This document shows, piece after piece, positions 7,099 through 14,873 of a stretch of 17,711 nucleotides of DNA. The translations under genes were made by a program, and so were the position numbers. The stretch comes from JAEUOS01 sp964470865 (lineage in GTDB: Bacteria; Pseudomonadota; Gammaproteobacteria; Burkholderiales; JAEUOS01), in the NCBI GenBank assembly GCA_964470865.1, contig CAYYFR010000117.1, forward strand, positions 1 to 17,711, in the 5' to 3' direction. The first letter of the stretch is position 1; every line of letters starts with the position of its first letter. The notes below the pieces were generated by a model that was not told where the DNA came from, did not search any database, and was given only the letters and a program-made list of their open reading frames with translations.

Positions 7099-7884
7099 CT
7101 ATCCAAAGTCCCCGTGCCGCCCCACTCCGCTGGCGAATCGCGCCGCCCCCTTGACCGTCTCGCCGCTACGTATCGTCCCCATGCCGTGCGCGAACTCGTT
7201 CTTCATCGCAGCGGCCTCATCGAGTCCCCAATGCTCGAACGCGCTCTTGCGGTCCGATCGCAAGCACCCCTGCGGAAACCTGGCAATCAGCCGCGCCAGT
7301 TCCTCCGCCGCCGCGCGCGCCTGCCCATGCGGCACCACGCGGTTGGCAAGGCCCATCTCCAGTGCTTCCTTCGCTCCCACCGGGCGCCCGGTGAGAATCA
7401 GGTCCAGTGCGCGGCTCATGCCGATCAGGCGTGGCAGGCGCACGGTGCCACCATCGATCAGCGGTACGCCCCAGCGGCGGCAAAAGATGCCGAAGGTGGC
7501 AGTTTCTTCCATCACACGCAGGTCGCACCACAGGGCCAGTTCGGTGCCACCGGCTACCGCATAGCCGCTGACTGCCGCGATCACCGGTTTCCCGAGCATC
7601 AGCCGGGTGCAGCCCATCGGCGCGATCGCGGCCATGTCTTCGTTAAGCGGGTTGGCGCGCGGGTTTTCGCCGATACCGCCGGCAACAGCTTTCAGGTCGG
7701 CGCCGGCGCAAAAGGTTTCGCTGGCGCCGCACAGCACGGCCACGTCGGCCGCCGGGTCGGCGTCGAAGGCGCGAAAGGCGTTGAAGAGCGCCTCGGCGGT
7801 GGGGCCGTCGACCGCGTTCTTCGCCTGCGGCCGGTCCAGCACGATGGTGGTGACGCGATCTGCGGTGCTGATATGCAGCGTCAT
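7099..7884 (-). CDS. Crotonase-family enoyl-CoA hydratase/isomerase
   Basis: A 261-residue crotonase-superfamily protein of normal length. The oxyanion-hole segments are present: FCAGADLKA (residues 58-66) and GYAVAGGTEL (107-116). E115 in AGGTELALWCD corresponds to the first catalytic glutamate (E144 of rat hydratase). The position equivalent to the second glutamate (E164) is C135 in FGIFCRRWGVP, so classical hydration of 2-enoyl-CoA is not assured; isomerase or another crotonase chemistry is possible. It follows the thiolase gene by 15 bases with no clear Shine-Dalgarno sequence, so it is probably coupled to it. Cytoplasmic acyl-CoA metabolism is the likely setting. Confidence 0.9.
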   Translation of the reverse strand: MTLHISTADRVTTIVLDRPQAKNAVDGPTAEALFNAFRAFDADPAADVAVLCGASETFCAGADLKAVAGGIGENPRANPLNEDMAAIAPMGCTRLMLGKPVIAAVSGYAVAGGTELALWCDLRVMEETATFGIFCRRWGVPLIDGGTVRLPRLIGMSRALDLILTGRPVGAKEALEMGLANRVVPHGQARAAAEELARLIARFPQGCLRSDRKSAFEHWGLDEAAAMKNEFAHGMGTIRSGETVKGAARFASGVGRHGDFG

Positions 7885-7899
7885 CGCGGCAGCGCGCCT

Positions 7900-9105
7900 T
7901 CAGACCCGCTCGACGATGGTGGCGATGCCCATGCCGCCGCCCACGCACAGGGTGGCCAGGCCGTAGCGCAGCTTGCGCGCATGCAGTTCGTCGATCAGGA
8001 TGCCCAGGATCATGGCGCCGGTGGCGCCCAACGGGTGGCCCATGGCAATCGACCCGCCGTTCACATTTACCTTCTCTTCCGGCACACCCATTTCCTTCAT
8101 GAACTTCATCGGCACGGCGGCAAAGGCTTCGTTGATTTCGAACAGGTCGATGTCGTCGATGGTGAGGCCGGCCTTGGCCAGTGCCTTGCGCGCCGCCGGC
8201 ATCGGGCCGGTCAGCATGATGGTGGGGTCGGCGCCGGAAAGCGCGGTGGCAACAATGCGCGCGCGCGGTGTCAGGCCCAGTTGCCTGCCCTTGGATTCGG
8301 ACCCTACCAGCACGGCGGCGGCGCCATCGACGATGCCGGAGGAATTGCCGGCATGGTGCACATGGATGATGCGCTCGACCTGCGGATACTTGCGGATGGC
8401 CACGCCGTCGAAGCCCATCTCGCCGATCTGCGCGAACGAAGCCTTGAGCGAAGCCAGGCCTTCCATGGTGGTGTGCGGCTTGATGAACTCGTCACGCTCC
8501 AGGATCATCATGCCCAGCATGTCTTTCACCGGCACGACGCTCTTGTCGAAGCGGCCGGCGTCGCGCGCGGCGGCGGCCTTCTGCTGCGAGCGCAGCGCGA
8601 AGGCATCGACATCCTCGCGGCGGAATCCTTCTAGGGTGGCGATCAGGTCCGCGCCGATGCCCTGCGGCATGAACTCGGTATCGAAATTGGTCTGCGGGTC
8701 CTGCGCCCAGGCGCCGCCGTCCGAGCCCATCGGCACCCGGCTCATCGACTCCACGCCGCCGGCCACCACCAGATCTTCCCAGCCCGAGGCGACCTTTTGC
8801 GCGGCCAGGTTCACCGCTTCCAGGCCGGAAGCGCAGAAGCGGTTCAGCTGCATGCCGGCCACTTTCCAGTCCCAGCCGGCGGCCAGGGCCGCAGTCTTGG
8901 CGATGCAGGAGCCCTGCTCGCCTACCGGCGAGACGCAGCCCATCACCACGTCTTCCACCTCGGCGGTGTCGAAGTCATGGCGCGCCTGCAGGTCGCGCAG
9001 CACACCGGACAGCAGGGCGATGGGCTTGACTTCATGCAGCGAGCCATCGGACTTGCCCTTGCCGCGCGGAGTGCGGATGGCGTCGAATACGAAAGCCTGG
9101 GCCAT
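7900..9105 (-). CDS. Acetyl-CoA C-acyltransferase (thiolase)
   Basis: A 401-residue thiolase, full length for the family. The acyl-accepting cysteine is C91 in NRFCASGLEAV. The later catalytic blocks are NEAFAAVP, NGGSIAMGHPLGATGA (histidine) and LCVGGGMGIA (second cysteine). It cleaves 3-ketoacyl-CoA with CoA, or condenses acyl-CoA units. The start at 9105 was chosen because AGGAGA lies nine bases upstream and the protein begins MAQAFVFDAIRTPRGKGKSD, the usual thiolase opening; an upstream ATG at 9138 would add eleven unlikely residues. It is the first gene of an operon with the crotonase. Biosynthetic versus degradative use cannot be decided from sequence, though the pairing suggests beta-oxidation-like degradation. 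Confidence 0.95.
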   Translation of the reverse strand: MAQAFVFDAIRTPRGKGKSDGSLHEVKPIALLSGVLRDLQARHDFDTAEVEDVVMGCVSPVGEQGSCIAKTAALAAGWDWKVAGMQLNRFCASGLEAVNLAAQKVASGWEDLVVAGGVESMSRVPMGSDGGAWAQDPQTNFDTEFMPQGIGADLIATLEGFRREDVDAFALRSQQKAAAARDAGRFDKSVVPVKDMLGMMILERDEFIKPHTTMEGLASLKASFAQIGEMGFDGVAIRKYPQVERIIHVHHAGNSSGIVDGAAAVLVGSESKGRQLGLTPRARIVATALSGADPTIMLTGPMPAARKALAKAGLTIDDIDLFEINEAFAAVPMKFMKEMGVPEEKVNVNGGSIAMGHPLGATGAMILGILIDELHARKLRYGLATLCVGGGMGIATIVERV

Positions 9106-9137
9106 GGTGTGTGATCTCCTCGATTGGTGAGACTGCA

Positions 9138-9165
9138 ATCATAACTCCGCTTGGCGTGTGGCAAA
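9138..9165 (-). promoter_or_regulatory. Probable promoter of the thiolase-crotonase operon
   Basis: On the minus strand -35 TTTGCC (9160-9165) and -10 TATGAT (9138-9143) are spaced by 16 bases. They lie about 33 bases upstream of the thiolase ATG, with the AGGAGA ribosome site between. The -10 matches the consensus at five of six positions and the -35 less well. Confidence 0.45.
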
Positions 9166-9241
9166 CTCGGATCTCCGGCGCGGGTCGGGACTGATCAAGT
9201 CCGAAGTCGGCGCGTGTCACTCAGGCAAATGGGGAAATTCG

Positions 9242-10174
9242 ATGCGAGTTGCAGTCATGGGGGCGGGCGCAGTGGGCGCCTATTTCGGCGGGCTTCTGGC
9301 GCTGGCCGGCAACGAAGTGACATTCATCGCGCGCGGCGAGCACCTGCGCGCCATGCAGCAAGACGGCCTGAAACTGGAAACACCCAAAGGCACCCTGAGC
9401 ATCGGAAACGCACGATTTGTCGGCGCTCCGGCCGATGTCGGTTCCTGCGACGTTGTCCTGTTCGCAGTCAAGGCCTACGACATCGAGGCGGCGGCGGCAC
9501 CGCTCAAGCCGCTGGTCGATGCCGGCGCGTTCATCGTTTCAGTCTTGAACGGTGTCGACCATCAGGACCGCATCGCCGCGGTGGTGGGCGAGGGCCAAGT
9601 CTTGGGCGGGCTGGCACTGGTGTCCGGCGTGATCACCGCGCCCGGGGTGATCCGCTATACCTCGCCGATGTCGGCCTTGCGCTTCGGTGAAGCCGACGGC
9701 AGCATGAGCGCGCGCGCGACGGCGTTTCGCGATGCCTGCGAGGCGGCCGGATTCGGCGCCGAGCTGGTGGCCGACATTCGCACCGCGCAGTGGAGCAAGT
9801 TCGTGGGTCTGGCCACCAACGCGGGGCTGACCAGCCTGATCCGCCTTCCGGCCGGCTACATTTATCACGACGCCGAAATCAGTGCGATGGCACTGCGTGG
9901 CTTTGAGGAGGTCGCGGCCCTGGCGCGAGCGCAGGGCATTGCGCTGCCCGCCGACGCGCCTGCGCGCGCCCTGGCGATGCACCAGTCTTTTCCCAAGACC
10001 ATGTATGCCTCGATGTATCACGATGTCGCCCGAGGCAAGCCGATGGAACTCGACCACCTGTCCGGTTACATCGTCCGGAAGGGCCGTGAACTGGGCGTGG
10101 CCACGCCGGTGCATGAAATGATGTATCTGGCGTTGAAGCCCTATATGCACGGCACGCCGACGGCGCTGGCCTGA
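9242..10174 (+). CDS. Ketopantoate reductase family protein (2-dehydropantoate 2-reductase)
   Basis: A 310-residue member of the ApbA/PanE family. The N-terminal Rossmann motif is MRVAVMGAGAVGAYFGGLLA (GxGxxG at residues 7-12). The catalytic residues of the family are present: K186 in AQWSKFVGLATNAG, N103 in SVLNGVDH, and E269 in ARGKPMELDHLSG. It would reduce 2-dehydropantoate, or a related 2-oxo acid, with NADPH. ATG at 9242 has GGGGAA nine bases upstream and gives the family start; an upstream ATG at 9158 is not needed. It is divergent from the thiolase operon across 136 bases. Burkholderiales often carry several paralogues used outside pantothenate synthesis, so I give no gene symbol. Confidence 0.92.
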   Translation: MRVAVMGAGAVGAYFGGLLALAGNEVTFIARGEHLRAMQQDGLKLETPKGTLSIGNARFVGAPADVGSCDVVLFAVKAYDIEAAAAPLKPLVDAGAFIVSVLNGVDHQDRIAAVVGEGQVLGGLALVSGVITAPGVIRYTSPMSALRFGEADGSMSARATAFRDACEAAGFGAELVADIRTAQWSKFVGLATNAGLTSLIRLPAGYIYHDAEISAMALRGFEEVAALARAQGIALPADAPARALAMHQSFPKTMYASMYHDVARGKPMELDHLSGYIVRKGRELGVATPVHEMMYLALKPYMHGTPTALA

Positions 10175-10214
10175 ATGCAGGCGCCGCGACTCAGCCGCCT
10201 TGCGGGCTGCGTCG

Positions 10215-10823
10215 TCATTTGATCGGGCCGGCGCCTGAATCGGCGTCAGGTAGGGGCTCTTGCCGAGGCCGATAGTGCAAGGGGTAGAGGCGCAGGACGA
10301 CCGGACCGTCGGCGGCCCAGGCCTTGCAGCCGTCGATGAAGTGCGGCCGCTCGCCGCCTCGGTCGGGGTGTTCTTCGGTCGCGACCACGCCTTCCTTGGG
10401 CCAGCTGCCCATGGTCTGGAACGCCACCGTGGCCGCCGGCATCAGCAGTTCCTTGAGGTGGGTGCAGCCCTGCGTGCCGCCGACCGCAGCCTCCACGGCC
10501 TTGCGCCAGCCAGCGCCGATGCGCGCGCCGATCAGGCGTTTGAAGGCGGGCTCGACGGTGAAACACTGCTTGTAAGGCGCGTGCTCGGTGCTGACCGCAA
10601 TGTCGGTCACGGTCATGCCGGCGTCGAGCGTCAGGCGCAGGTGCATGTCGTGCACGTGGGAGCCCGCCGCACGGTGGCCTCGATAGGGCTCGTCGATCGC
10701 ATAAGTCTTGGTGTCGACGATGCGCGCCTCGATGTCCCACAGGCCGTCGTCGCGGGCGAAGCCTTCGCAGGTGATGGTGCGCTGGTGCATTGGGCGCCGT
10801 GGCGCCGCGGTTGGCAGATTCAT
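10215..10823 (-). CDS. DUF2889-family protein
   Basis: A 202-residue protein that matches my memory of DUF2889 (PF11136). It opens MNLPTAAPRRPMHQRTITCE, has DDGLWDIEARI at residues 25-35, and HVHDMHLRLTLD at 57-68. The central block GCTHLKELLMPAATVAFQT (120-138) with its HLKEL is typical. The function of the family is unknown; no signal peptide or membrane segment is visible, so it is probably cytoplasmic. The start at 10823 agrees with the family N-terminus, although its ribosome site is weak; ATG at 10790 is an alternative. It sits downstream of the iorAB-like operon on the same strand but beyond a strong terminator, so it is probably transcribed separately. It converges with the ketopantoate reductase gene 40 bases away. 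Confidence 0.85.
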   Translation of the reverse strand: MNLPTAAPRRPMHQRTITCEGFARDDGLWDIEARIVDTKTYAIDEPYRGHRAAGSHVHDMHLRLTLDAGMTVTDIAVSTEHAPYKQCFTVEPAFKRLIGARIGAGWRKAVEAAVGGTQGCTHLKELLMPAATVAFQTMGSWPKEGVVATEEHPDRGGERPHFIDGCKAWAADGPVVLRLYPLHYRPRQEPLPDADSGAGPIK

Positions 10824-10892
10824 GCGCGATGTCTTTGCGGAAAAACGCCAAGGATAACGCGCAGCGGCAGGCCAAGCGCGCGCGTGTCGCTT

Positions 10893-10922
10893 CAAAAAAA
10901 TGGGGACCCGGAGGCCCCCATT
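10893..10922 (-). terminator. Intrinsic terminator of the molybdenum hydroxylase operon
   Basis: On the minus strand AATGGGG (10922-10916) pairs with CCCCATT (10905-10899) around a 10-base loop and runs straight into a run of seven T residues (10900-10894). It starts 30 bases after the stop codon of the large subunit gene. On the plus strand the T tract is absent, so it acts for the minus strand. Confidence 0.85.
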
Positions 10923-10951
10923 GTTCGCACTGCAGTCTTGAGATCTTGCCG

Positions 10952-13150
10952 CTACGCCTTTAAATCCGCATTCTTGATCGGCAGGTTGCGGATGCGTTTG
11001 CCGGTGGCGTTGAAAATGGCATTCAACACCGCAGGCGCCGCCACCGCGATGGTGGGTTCGCCCACCCCGCCCCAGAATCCGCCCGAAGGCATGACGATGG
11101 TTTCGATCTTGGGCATTTCCGAGAGGCGCAGCGGCTGGTAGGTGGTGAAGTTGTCCTGCTCGATGCGCCCGTCCTTGACCGTGCATTCCTGGTGCAGCAA
11201 CGCACCCAGGCCATAGACGAACGAGCCTTCGACCTGATGCGCGATCTGCTTGGGGTTGACCGCATGGCCCGAATCGGTGGCCGCGACAATACGCTTGACG
11301 GTGAGCTTGCCGGTGGCCGAGACCGATACCTCGGCGCAGGCGGCGATGTAGGCGCCAAAGCAGTAATACGCCGCCAGGCCGCGCCCGGTGCCCTTGGGTG
11401 TCGGCTTGCCCCAGCCGCCCTGGTCGGCCGCCGCCTTCAGTACCGCCCAGCCCTTGGGGTTCTTGGCCATCAGCTTCTGCCGCAAGGCCAGCGCATCCTG
11501 GTTGCTGGCATGGGCGATTTCGTCGACGAAGCATTCCATGTAGATCGCGTTCTGGTTCGCGTTCACGCCGCGCCAGAAGCCCGGCGGCACATGGGTGTTG
11601 CGCATGGCGTGATCGATGGTCAGGTTGTCGAACGCGTAGCTGATGGCGTGATCACCGAAACGTTCATGTCCCACCGGCAAGAGGCCCTGGAAGGTCAACA
11701 GGTCGGCGCCGTTGACCAGCAGCGTCGGTATCACCGTCGCCAGGATCGACTGGCCCGAGATGCGCATGTTGAGCCCGCTCACATTGCCCTGCGCGTCGAT
11801 GCCGGCGGTCAGCTTGCACTGCGTCACCGGATGGTAGGCGCCTTGCAGCATGTCTTCCTCGCGGCTCCAGATCAGCTTGACCGGCGTGCCCGGCAGCTGT
11901 TTGGCGATGCTTACCACCTGGCGGATGTAGTCGGATGCGCCGCGGCGGCCGAAACCGCCGCCCAGGTTGATCTTGTAGACATCGCACTTGTCCAGCGGCA
12001 GGCCGGCAGCGGTCGATGCCGCCGACAACGCGGCGTCGCCATTCTGCGTGGGGCACCAGACTTCGCACTTGTCGGCGCTCCACAGCGCGGTGGCATTCAT
12101 CGGCTCCATCGTCGCGTGGTTCTGGAACGGATAGCTGTACACCGCTTCGATCTTTTTCGGCGCGGCGGCAATCGCGGCACTGGCGTCGCCCACCTTGTTG
12201 CCGATGAACGCTTCGGTGGCGTCCAGGCCCGCCTTGTTGCGCTCGGCGATCATGGCGCTGTTGACATTGGCGTTGGGGCCGTTGTCCCAGATGATCGGCA
12301 GGGCGTTCAACGCCTTGTTGGCGCGCCACCAGGTATCGGCCACCACCACCACCGCGTTGTCACCCACCTTGAGCACATGCTTGACGCCTGGCATGCCGCT
12401 TACCTTGGCCTCGTCGAAGCTCACAAGCTTGCCGCCGAATACCGGGCAGGCCTTGATCGACGCGTTCAACATGCCGGGCAAATTCAGGTCGGTGCCGTAG
12501 ATGCGCGAACCGTTGACCTTCTCTTTGGTGTCCAGACGCGCCACGCCCTTGCCAATGAGTTTCCAGTCTTTCGGGGCCTTGAGCTGTACATCCTTTGGCG
12601 GCTCCATCCTGGCTGCCACCGCGGCGACCTTGCCATAGGTGGTCTTGCGGCCTGAAGCGGCATGGGTGATCACGCTGTTGGCGGCGCTGCATTCCGCTGC
12701 GGGTACGTTCCATTCCTGGGCGGCGGCGGCGATCAGCATCTGGCGCGCCGCCGCGCCACCCTGGCGCACGTATTCGTGCGAGCCGCGAATGCCGCGCGAA
12801 CCGCCGGTCGACATGTCGCGCCAGATGCGCTTGCGCGCCAGGTTCTGGCCCGGCGTGGGTTGCTCGGTGGTGACCTTGCTCCAGTCGCACTCGAGTTCCT
12901 CGGCCACCATTTGCGCCAGGCCGGTGAGCGTGCCCTGGCCCATCTCCGAGCGGGCGATGCGGATCACCACGGTGTCGTCAGGCTTGATCACCACCCAGGC
13001 GTTGACTTCGGGCTGGGTAAGGTCGGCGCCTTTTTGCACTTGCGCGAAAACATCGCCCGAAGGCAGGGCGAAGCCGAACGACATGCCGCCGCTGACGGCC
13101 GCGGTGGTGATGACGAATTTGCGACGCGATTCATTGAATTCGAGGTTCAT
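10952..13150 (-). CDS. Isoquinoline 1-oxidoreductase beta-like molybdopterin subunit
   Basis: A 732-residue large subunit of a xanthine-oxidase-type molybdenum hydroxylase of the IorB/aldehyde-oxidase subgroup. It has a twin-arginine signal (NESRRKFVITTAAVSGGMSF), so the folded enzyme is exported to the periplasm. Recognisable blocks are ARSEMGQGTLTGLAQMVAEE, the cofactor loop GGGFGRRGASDY, PGFWRGVNANQNA and the C-terminal GGVGEPTIAVAAPAVLNAI with the catalytic glutamate. It would hydroxylate an N-heterocycle or oxidise an aldehyde; the substrate is unknown. ATG at 13150 has AGGAGA upstream and gives the Tat signal; longer in-frame readings are not needed. It follows the iron-sulfur subunit gene by 20 bases and ends at an intrinsic terminator. 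No cytochrome subunit gene or XdhC-like chaperone gene is adjacent. Confidence 0.93.
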   Translation of the reverse strand: MNLEFNESRRKFVITTAAVSGGMSFGFALPSGDVFAQVQKGADLTQPEVNAWVVIKPDDTVVIRIARSEMGQGTLTGLAQMVAEELECDWSKVTTEQPTPGQNLARKRIWRDMSTGGSRGIRGSHEYVRQGGAAARQMLIAAAAQEWNVPAAECSAANSVITHAASGRKTTYGKVAAVAARMEPPKDVQLKAPKDWKLIGKGVARLDTKEKVNGSRIYGTDLNLPGMLNASIKACPVFGGKLVSFDEAKVSGMPGVKHVLKVGDNAVVVVADTWWRANKALNALPIIWDNGPNANVNSAMIAERNKAGLDATEAFIGNKVGDASAAIAAAPKKIEAVYSYPFQNHATMEPMNATALWSADKCEVWCPTQNGDAALSAASTAAGLPLDKCDVYKINLGGGFGRRGASDYIRQVVSIAKQLPGTPVKLIWSREEDMLQGAYHPVTQCKLTAGIDAQGNVSGLNMRISGQSILATVIPTLLVNGADLLTFQGLLPVGHERFGDHAISYAFDNLTIDHAMRNTHVPPGFWRGVNANQNAIYMECFVDEIAHASNQDALALRQKLMAKNPKGWAVLKAAADQGGWGKPTPKGTGRGLAAYYCFGAYIAACAEVSVSATGKLTVKRIVAATDSGHAVNPKQIAHQVEGSFVYGLGALLHQECTVKDGRIEQDNFTTYQPLRLSEMPKIETIVMPSGGFWGGVGEPTIAVAAPAVLNAIFNATGKRIRNLPIKNADLKA

Positions 13151-13170
13151 GTTGGTCTCTCCTGGCGCAT

Positions 13171-13635
13171 TCAGGCTTTGCGGCCGACATTGCCGGCAGC
13201 CATGTGGATGGCGTTGCGCACCTGCTGATAGGTGCCGCAGCGGCAGATATTGGTCATCGCCGAATCGATGTCGGCGTCGGTGGGCTTGGGCTTCTTCTTC
13301 AAGAGCGCTGCCGCGGCCATGATCATGCCCGACTGGCAGTAGCCGCATTGCGGCACGTCCATCGCGATCCAGGCCTTCTGGATGGCGTGGGTGGAATCCT
13401 TCGACAAGCCCTCGATGGTGACGATCTTCTGCGTCGGCTTGACCGCCCCGACCGGCATCACGCAGGAGCGCACCGGAACGCCGTCGACATGCACCGTGCA
13501 GGCGCCGCATTGCGCCACGCCGCAGCCGAACTTGGTTCCGGTGAGGCCGCCTTGTTCGCGCAGCGCCCACAACAGGGGGGTATCGGGTTCGACGGCGACG
13601 TCGATGGTCTTGCCGTTCACGTTAAGCTTGGCCAT
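13171..13635 (-). CDS. [2Fe-2S] subunit of the molybdenum hydroxylase (IorA-like)
   Basis: A 154-residue iron-sulfur subunit with both clusters of the family. The plant-ferredoxin-like cluster is bound by C38, C43, C46 and C58 (GCGVAQCGACTVHVDG); the second by C97, C100, C131 and C133 (PQCGYCQSG and NICRCGTYQQVRNAI). It passes electrons from the molybdenum centre of the partner subunit encoded directly downstream. It has no signal peptide and is expected to be carried out with the Tat-targeted large subunit. The start at 13635 (MAKLNVNGKT) has TGGAGA about 8 bases upstream and is the usual family start; an upstream ATG adds residues without similarity. It is the first gene of the two-gene operon. 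Confidence 0.94.
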   Translation of the reverse strand: MAKLNVNGKTIDVAVEPDTPLLWALREQGGLTGTKFGCGVAQCGACTVHVDGVPVRSCVMPVGAVKPTQKIVTIEGLSKDSTHAIQKAWIAMDVPQCGYCQSGMIMAAAALLKKKPKPTDADIDSAMTNICRCGTYQQVRNAIHMAAGNVGRKA

Positions 13636-13743
13636 CGGGGTTTCTCCAGTGCGGTTGAACAGTTCGGATAAAGGCGGAAATTCGGCGATTCGAAACACAG
13701 ATCGCGAGAAGCGGCGCCTGCTTCTGCCAACTTCTGATTAGAC

Positions 13744-13771
13744 ACAATATTCCCGTGACTGTCTTTAACAA
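13744..13771 (-). promoter_or_regulatory. Possible promoter of the molybdenum hydroxylase operon
   Basis: On the minus strand -35 TTGTTA (13766-13771) and -10 TATTGT (13744-13749) are spaced by 16 bases in a markedly AT-rich part of the gap, about 110 bases upstream of the small-subunit ATG. The boxes are only fair matches. Confidence 0.35.
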
Positions 13772-13841
13772 ACTGCATTTTTGGCTTTATTTTGCGTTGC
13801 GGCAAACGGTTGGAGCGAGGCCTGATGTTACCGGCATGCGC

Positions 13842-13872
13842 TTGTGGTGTGAGCGGCCTGTTTTGGGATAAT
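13842..13872 (+). promoter_or_regulatory. Probable promoter of the sox cluster
   Basis: GATAAT at 13867-13872 is preceded by TGG, forming an extended -10. A -35 candidate, TTGTGG, lies at 13842-13847 with a long 19-base spacer. The GGGATAAT form is common in betaproteobacterial promoters. It lies about 75 bases upstream of the soxX ATG. Confidence 0.4.
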
Positions 13873-13946
13873 CATCACTCTCTGAATTGCGGCGCTGTCC
13901 GGACTCGTGCCCGCCTGCCCGCGTTTGCACCGAAAAGGTTAGATGC

Positions 13947-14396
13947 ATGTTGCGCGCGCTGCTGTCGGCGGTATCGCTGTTGTTGGCGCCTGTCGCCGCG
14001 GCGCAAGACGCGCCGGCCTACCTGATCGAAGGTGATGCCATCGCGCAGCCCTTAGCTGCAGGCGCCGGCGACGCCGGCCGCGGCCGGCAACTGGTGGCTG
14101 CGCGTGACCCGGCCAATTGCATTCTGTGCCATGGCGCGCCAGCGGGCTTGCGCGAAGCCGGCGTGCGTTTTTCGGGCGACCTGGCGCCGTCGCTGGATGG
14201 CGCCGGTGCCCGCTGGACACCGGCCCAATTGCGCCTGCGCCTGGTCGACAGCGCGCGGCTCAATCCGCAAACCATCATGCCGGCCTACTTTCGCACCGAA
14301 GGCCTGACCGAGGTCGCAGCGGCCTATCGTGGCAAGCCGATTCTGTCGGCGCGTGAAATCGAAGACCTGATAGCGTATCTTTCGACACTCAAATGA
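13947..14396 (+). CDS. soxX: SoxX, monohaem cytochrome c subunit of the SoxAX complex
   Basis: A 149-residue secreted cytochrome. A signal peptide (MLRALLSAVSLLLAPVAAAQ) is followed by a c-type haem site C58-I-L-C61-H62 and the axial methionine region TIMPAYFRTEG (M111), both typical of SoxX. With SoxA it forms the periplasmic complex that attaches thiosulfate to the SoxY cysteine and takes up the electrons. ATG at 13947 has AAAAGG eight bases upstream. The stop overlaps the soxY start by four bases (ATGA). It is the first gene of soxXYZA. Length and motifs are normal. Confidence 0.92.
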   Translation: MLRALLSAVSLLLAPVAAAQDAPAYLIEGDAIAQPLAAGAGDAGRGRQLVAARDPANCILCHGAPAGLREAGVRFSGDLAPSLDGAGARWTPAQLRLRLVDSARLNPQTIMPAYFRTEGLTEVAAAYRGKPILSAREIEDLIAYLSTLK

Positions 14397-14872
14397 AACC
14401 TTCCGCACAATTTCCCGCCAATCGCCGGCATGCGCGCCGCAAACTTCTCGCCAGCGCCGCCGCGTTGCCGCTGCTGCCCGCGTTTGCGCTGGCACAGAGT
14501 GAACCGGACGTGGAAGTGGCGGCCTTCAAGGCGTTTCTCGCCGGTCGCAAAGCCGGCACCGGCCGCCTGACGCTCGACATTCCGCGCATTGCCGACAACG
14601 GCAACGTGGTGCCTGTCAGGATCGCACTGTCGGGCCCGTTCGCCGCCGGTGGTGAGGTCAGGAGCATCCACCTGTTTTCCGAGAAAAACCCGGTGCCGCA
14701 AATGGCGGTGTTTCATTTTCCGCAAGCGGTGGCGCGTGTCGAGATCGAATCGCGGGTGCGCCTTGCCGGCACGCAGCGGGTGGCCGCGGTGGCCACCATG
14801 GCCGATGGCAGCCTGCACGCGGCCACCGCCGACATCATCGTCACCGTTTCGGCCTGCATCGACGGCAGCTGA
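14393..14872 (+). CDS. soxY: SoxY, sulfur-carrier subunit with an unusual C-terminus
   Basis: A 159-residue SoxY-type protein. A twin-arginine-like signal (NRRHARRKLLASAAALPLLP) suggests Tat export together with SoxZ. The SoxY domain follows, with VEVAAFKAFLAGRKAGTGRL and IHLFSEKNPVPQMAVFHFPQ. The mobile C-terminal arm normally ends GGCGG, with the cysteine carrying the sulfur chain; here the protein ends TVSACIDGS. The cysteine (C155) is kept, but the flanking glycines are replaced and four residues follow it. This may change how the arm reaches SoxAX or SoxB. The gene is coupled to soxX (4-base overlap), and soxZ starts two bases after its stop. Confidence 0.87.
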   Translation: MKPSAQFPANRRHARRKLLASAAALPLLPAFALAQSEPDVEVAAFKAFLAGRKAGTGRLTLDIPRIADNGNVVPVRIALSGPFAAGGEVRSIHLFSEKNPVPQMAVFHFPQAVARVEIESRVRLAGTQRVAAVATMADGSLHAATADIIVTVSACIDGS

Positions 14873-14873
14873 A

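Noticed and set aside
7084..8634. Plus-strand frame of 516 codons opposite the crotonase and thiolase genes
   Set aside because: It is antisense to two clear enzyme genes, with low-complexity His/Gly/Ala-rich translation and no recognisable motif.
10178..10212. Hairpin between the ketopantoate reductase and DUF2889 genes (CAGCC with GGCTG)
   Set aside because: The stem is short with mismatches and no T run, so it is not a convincing terminator.
11192..12655. Plus-strand frame of 487 codons opposite the molybdopterin subunit gene
   Set aside because: It is the complement of a conserved coding frame; its residue composition is typical of an antisense shadow.
13617..13805. Minus-strand frame of 62 codons upstream of the iron-sulfur subunit gene
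   Set aside because: It overlaps the true start and its promoter region, with no ribosome site or motif.
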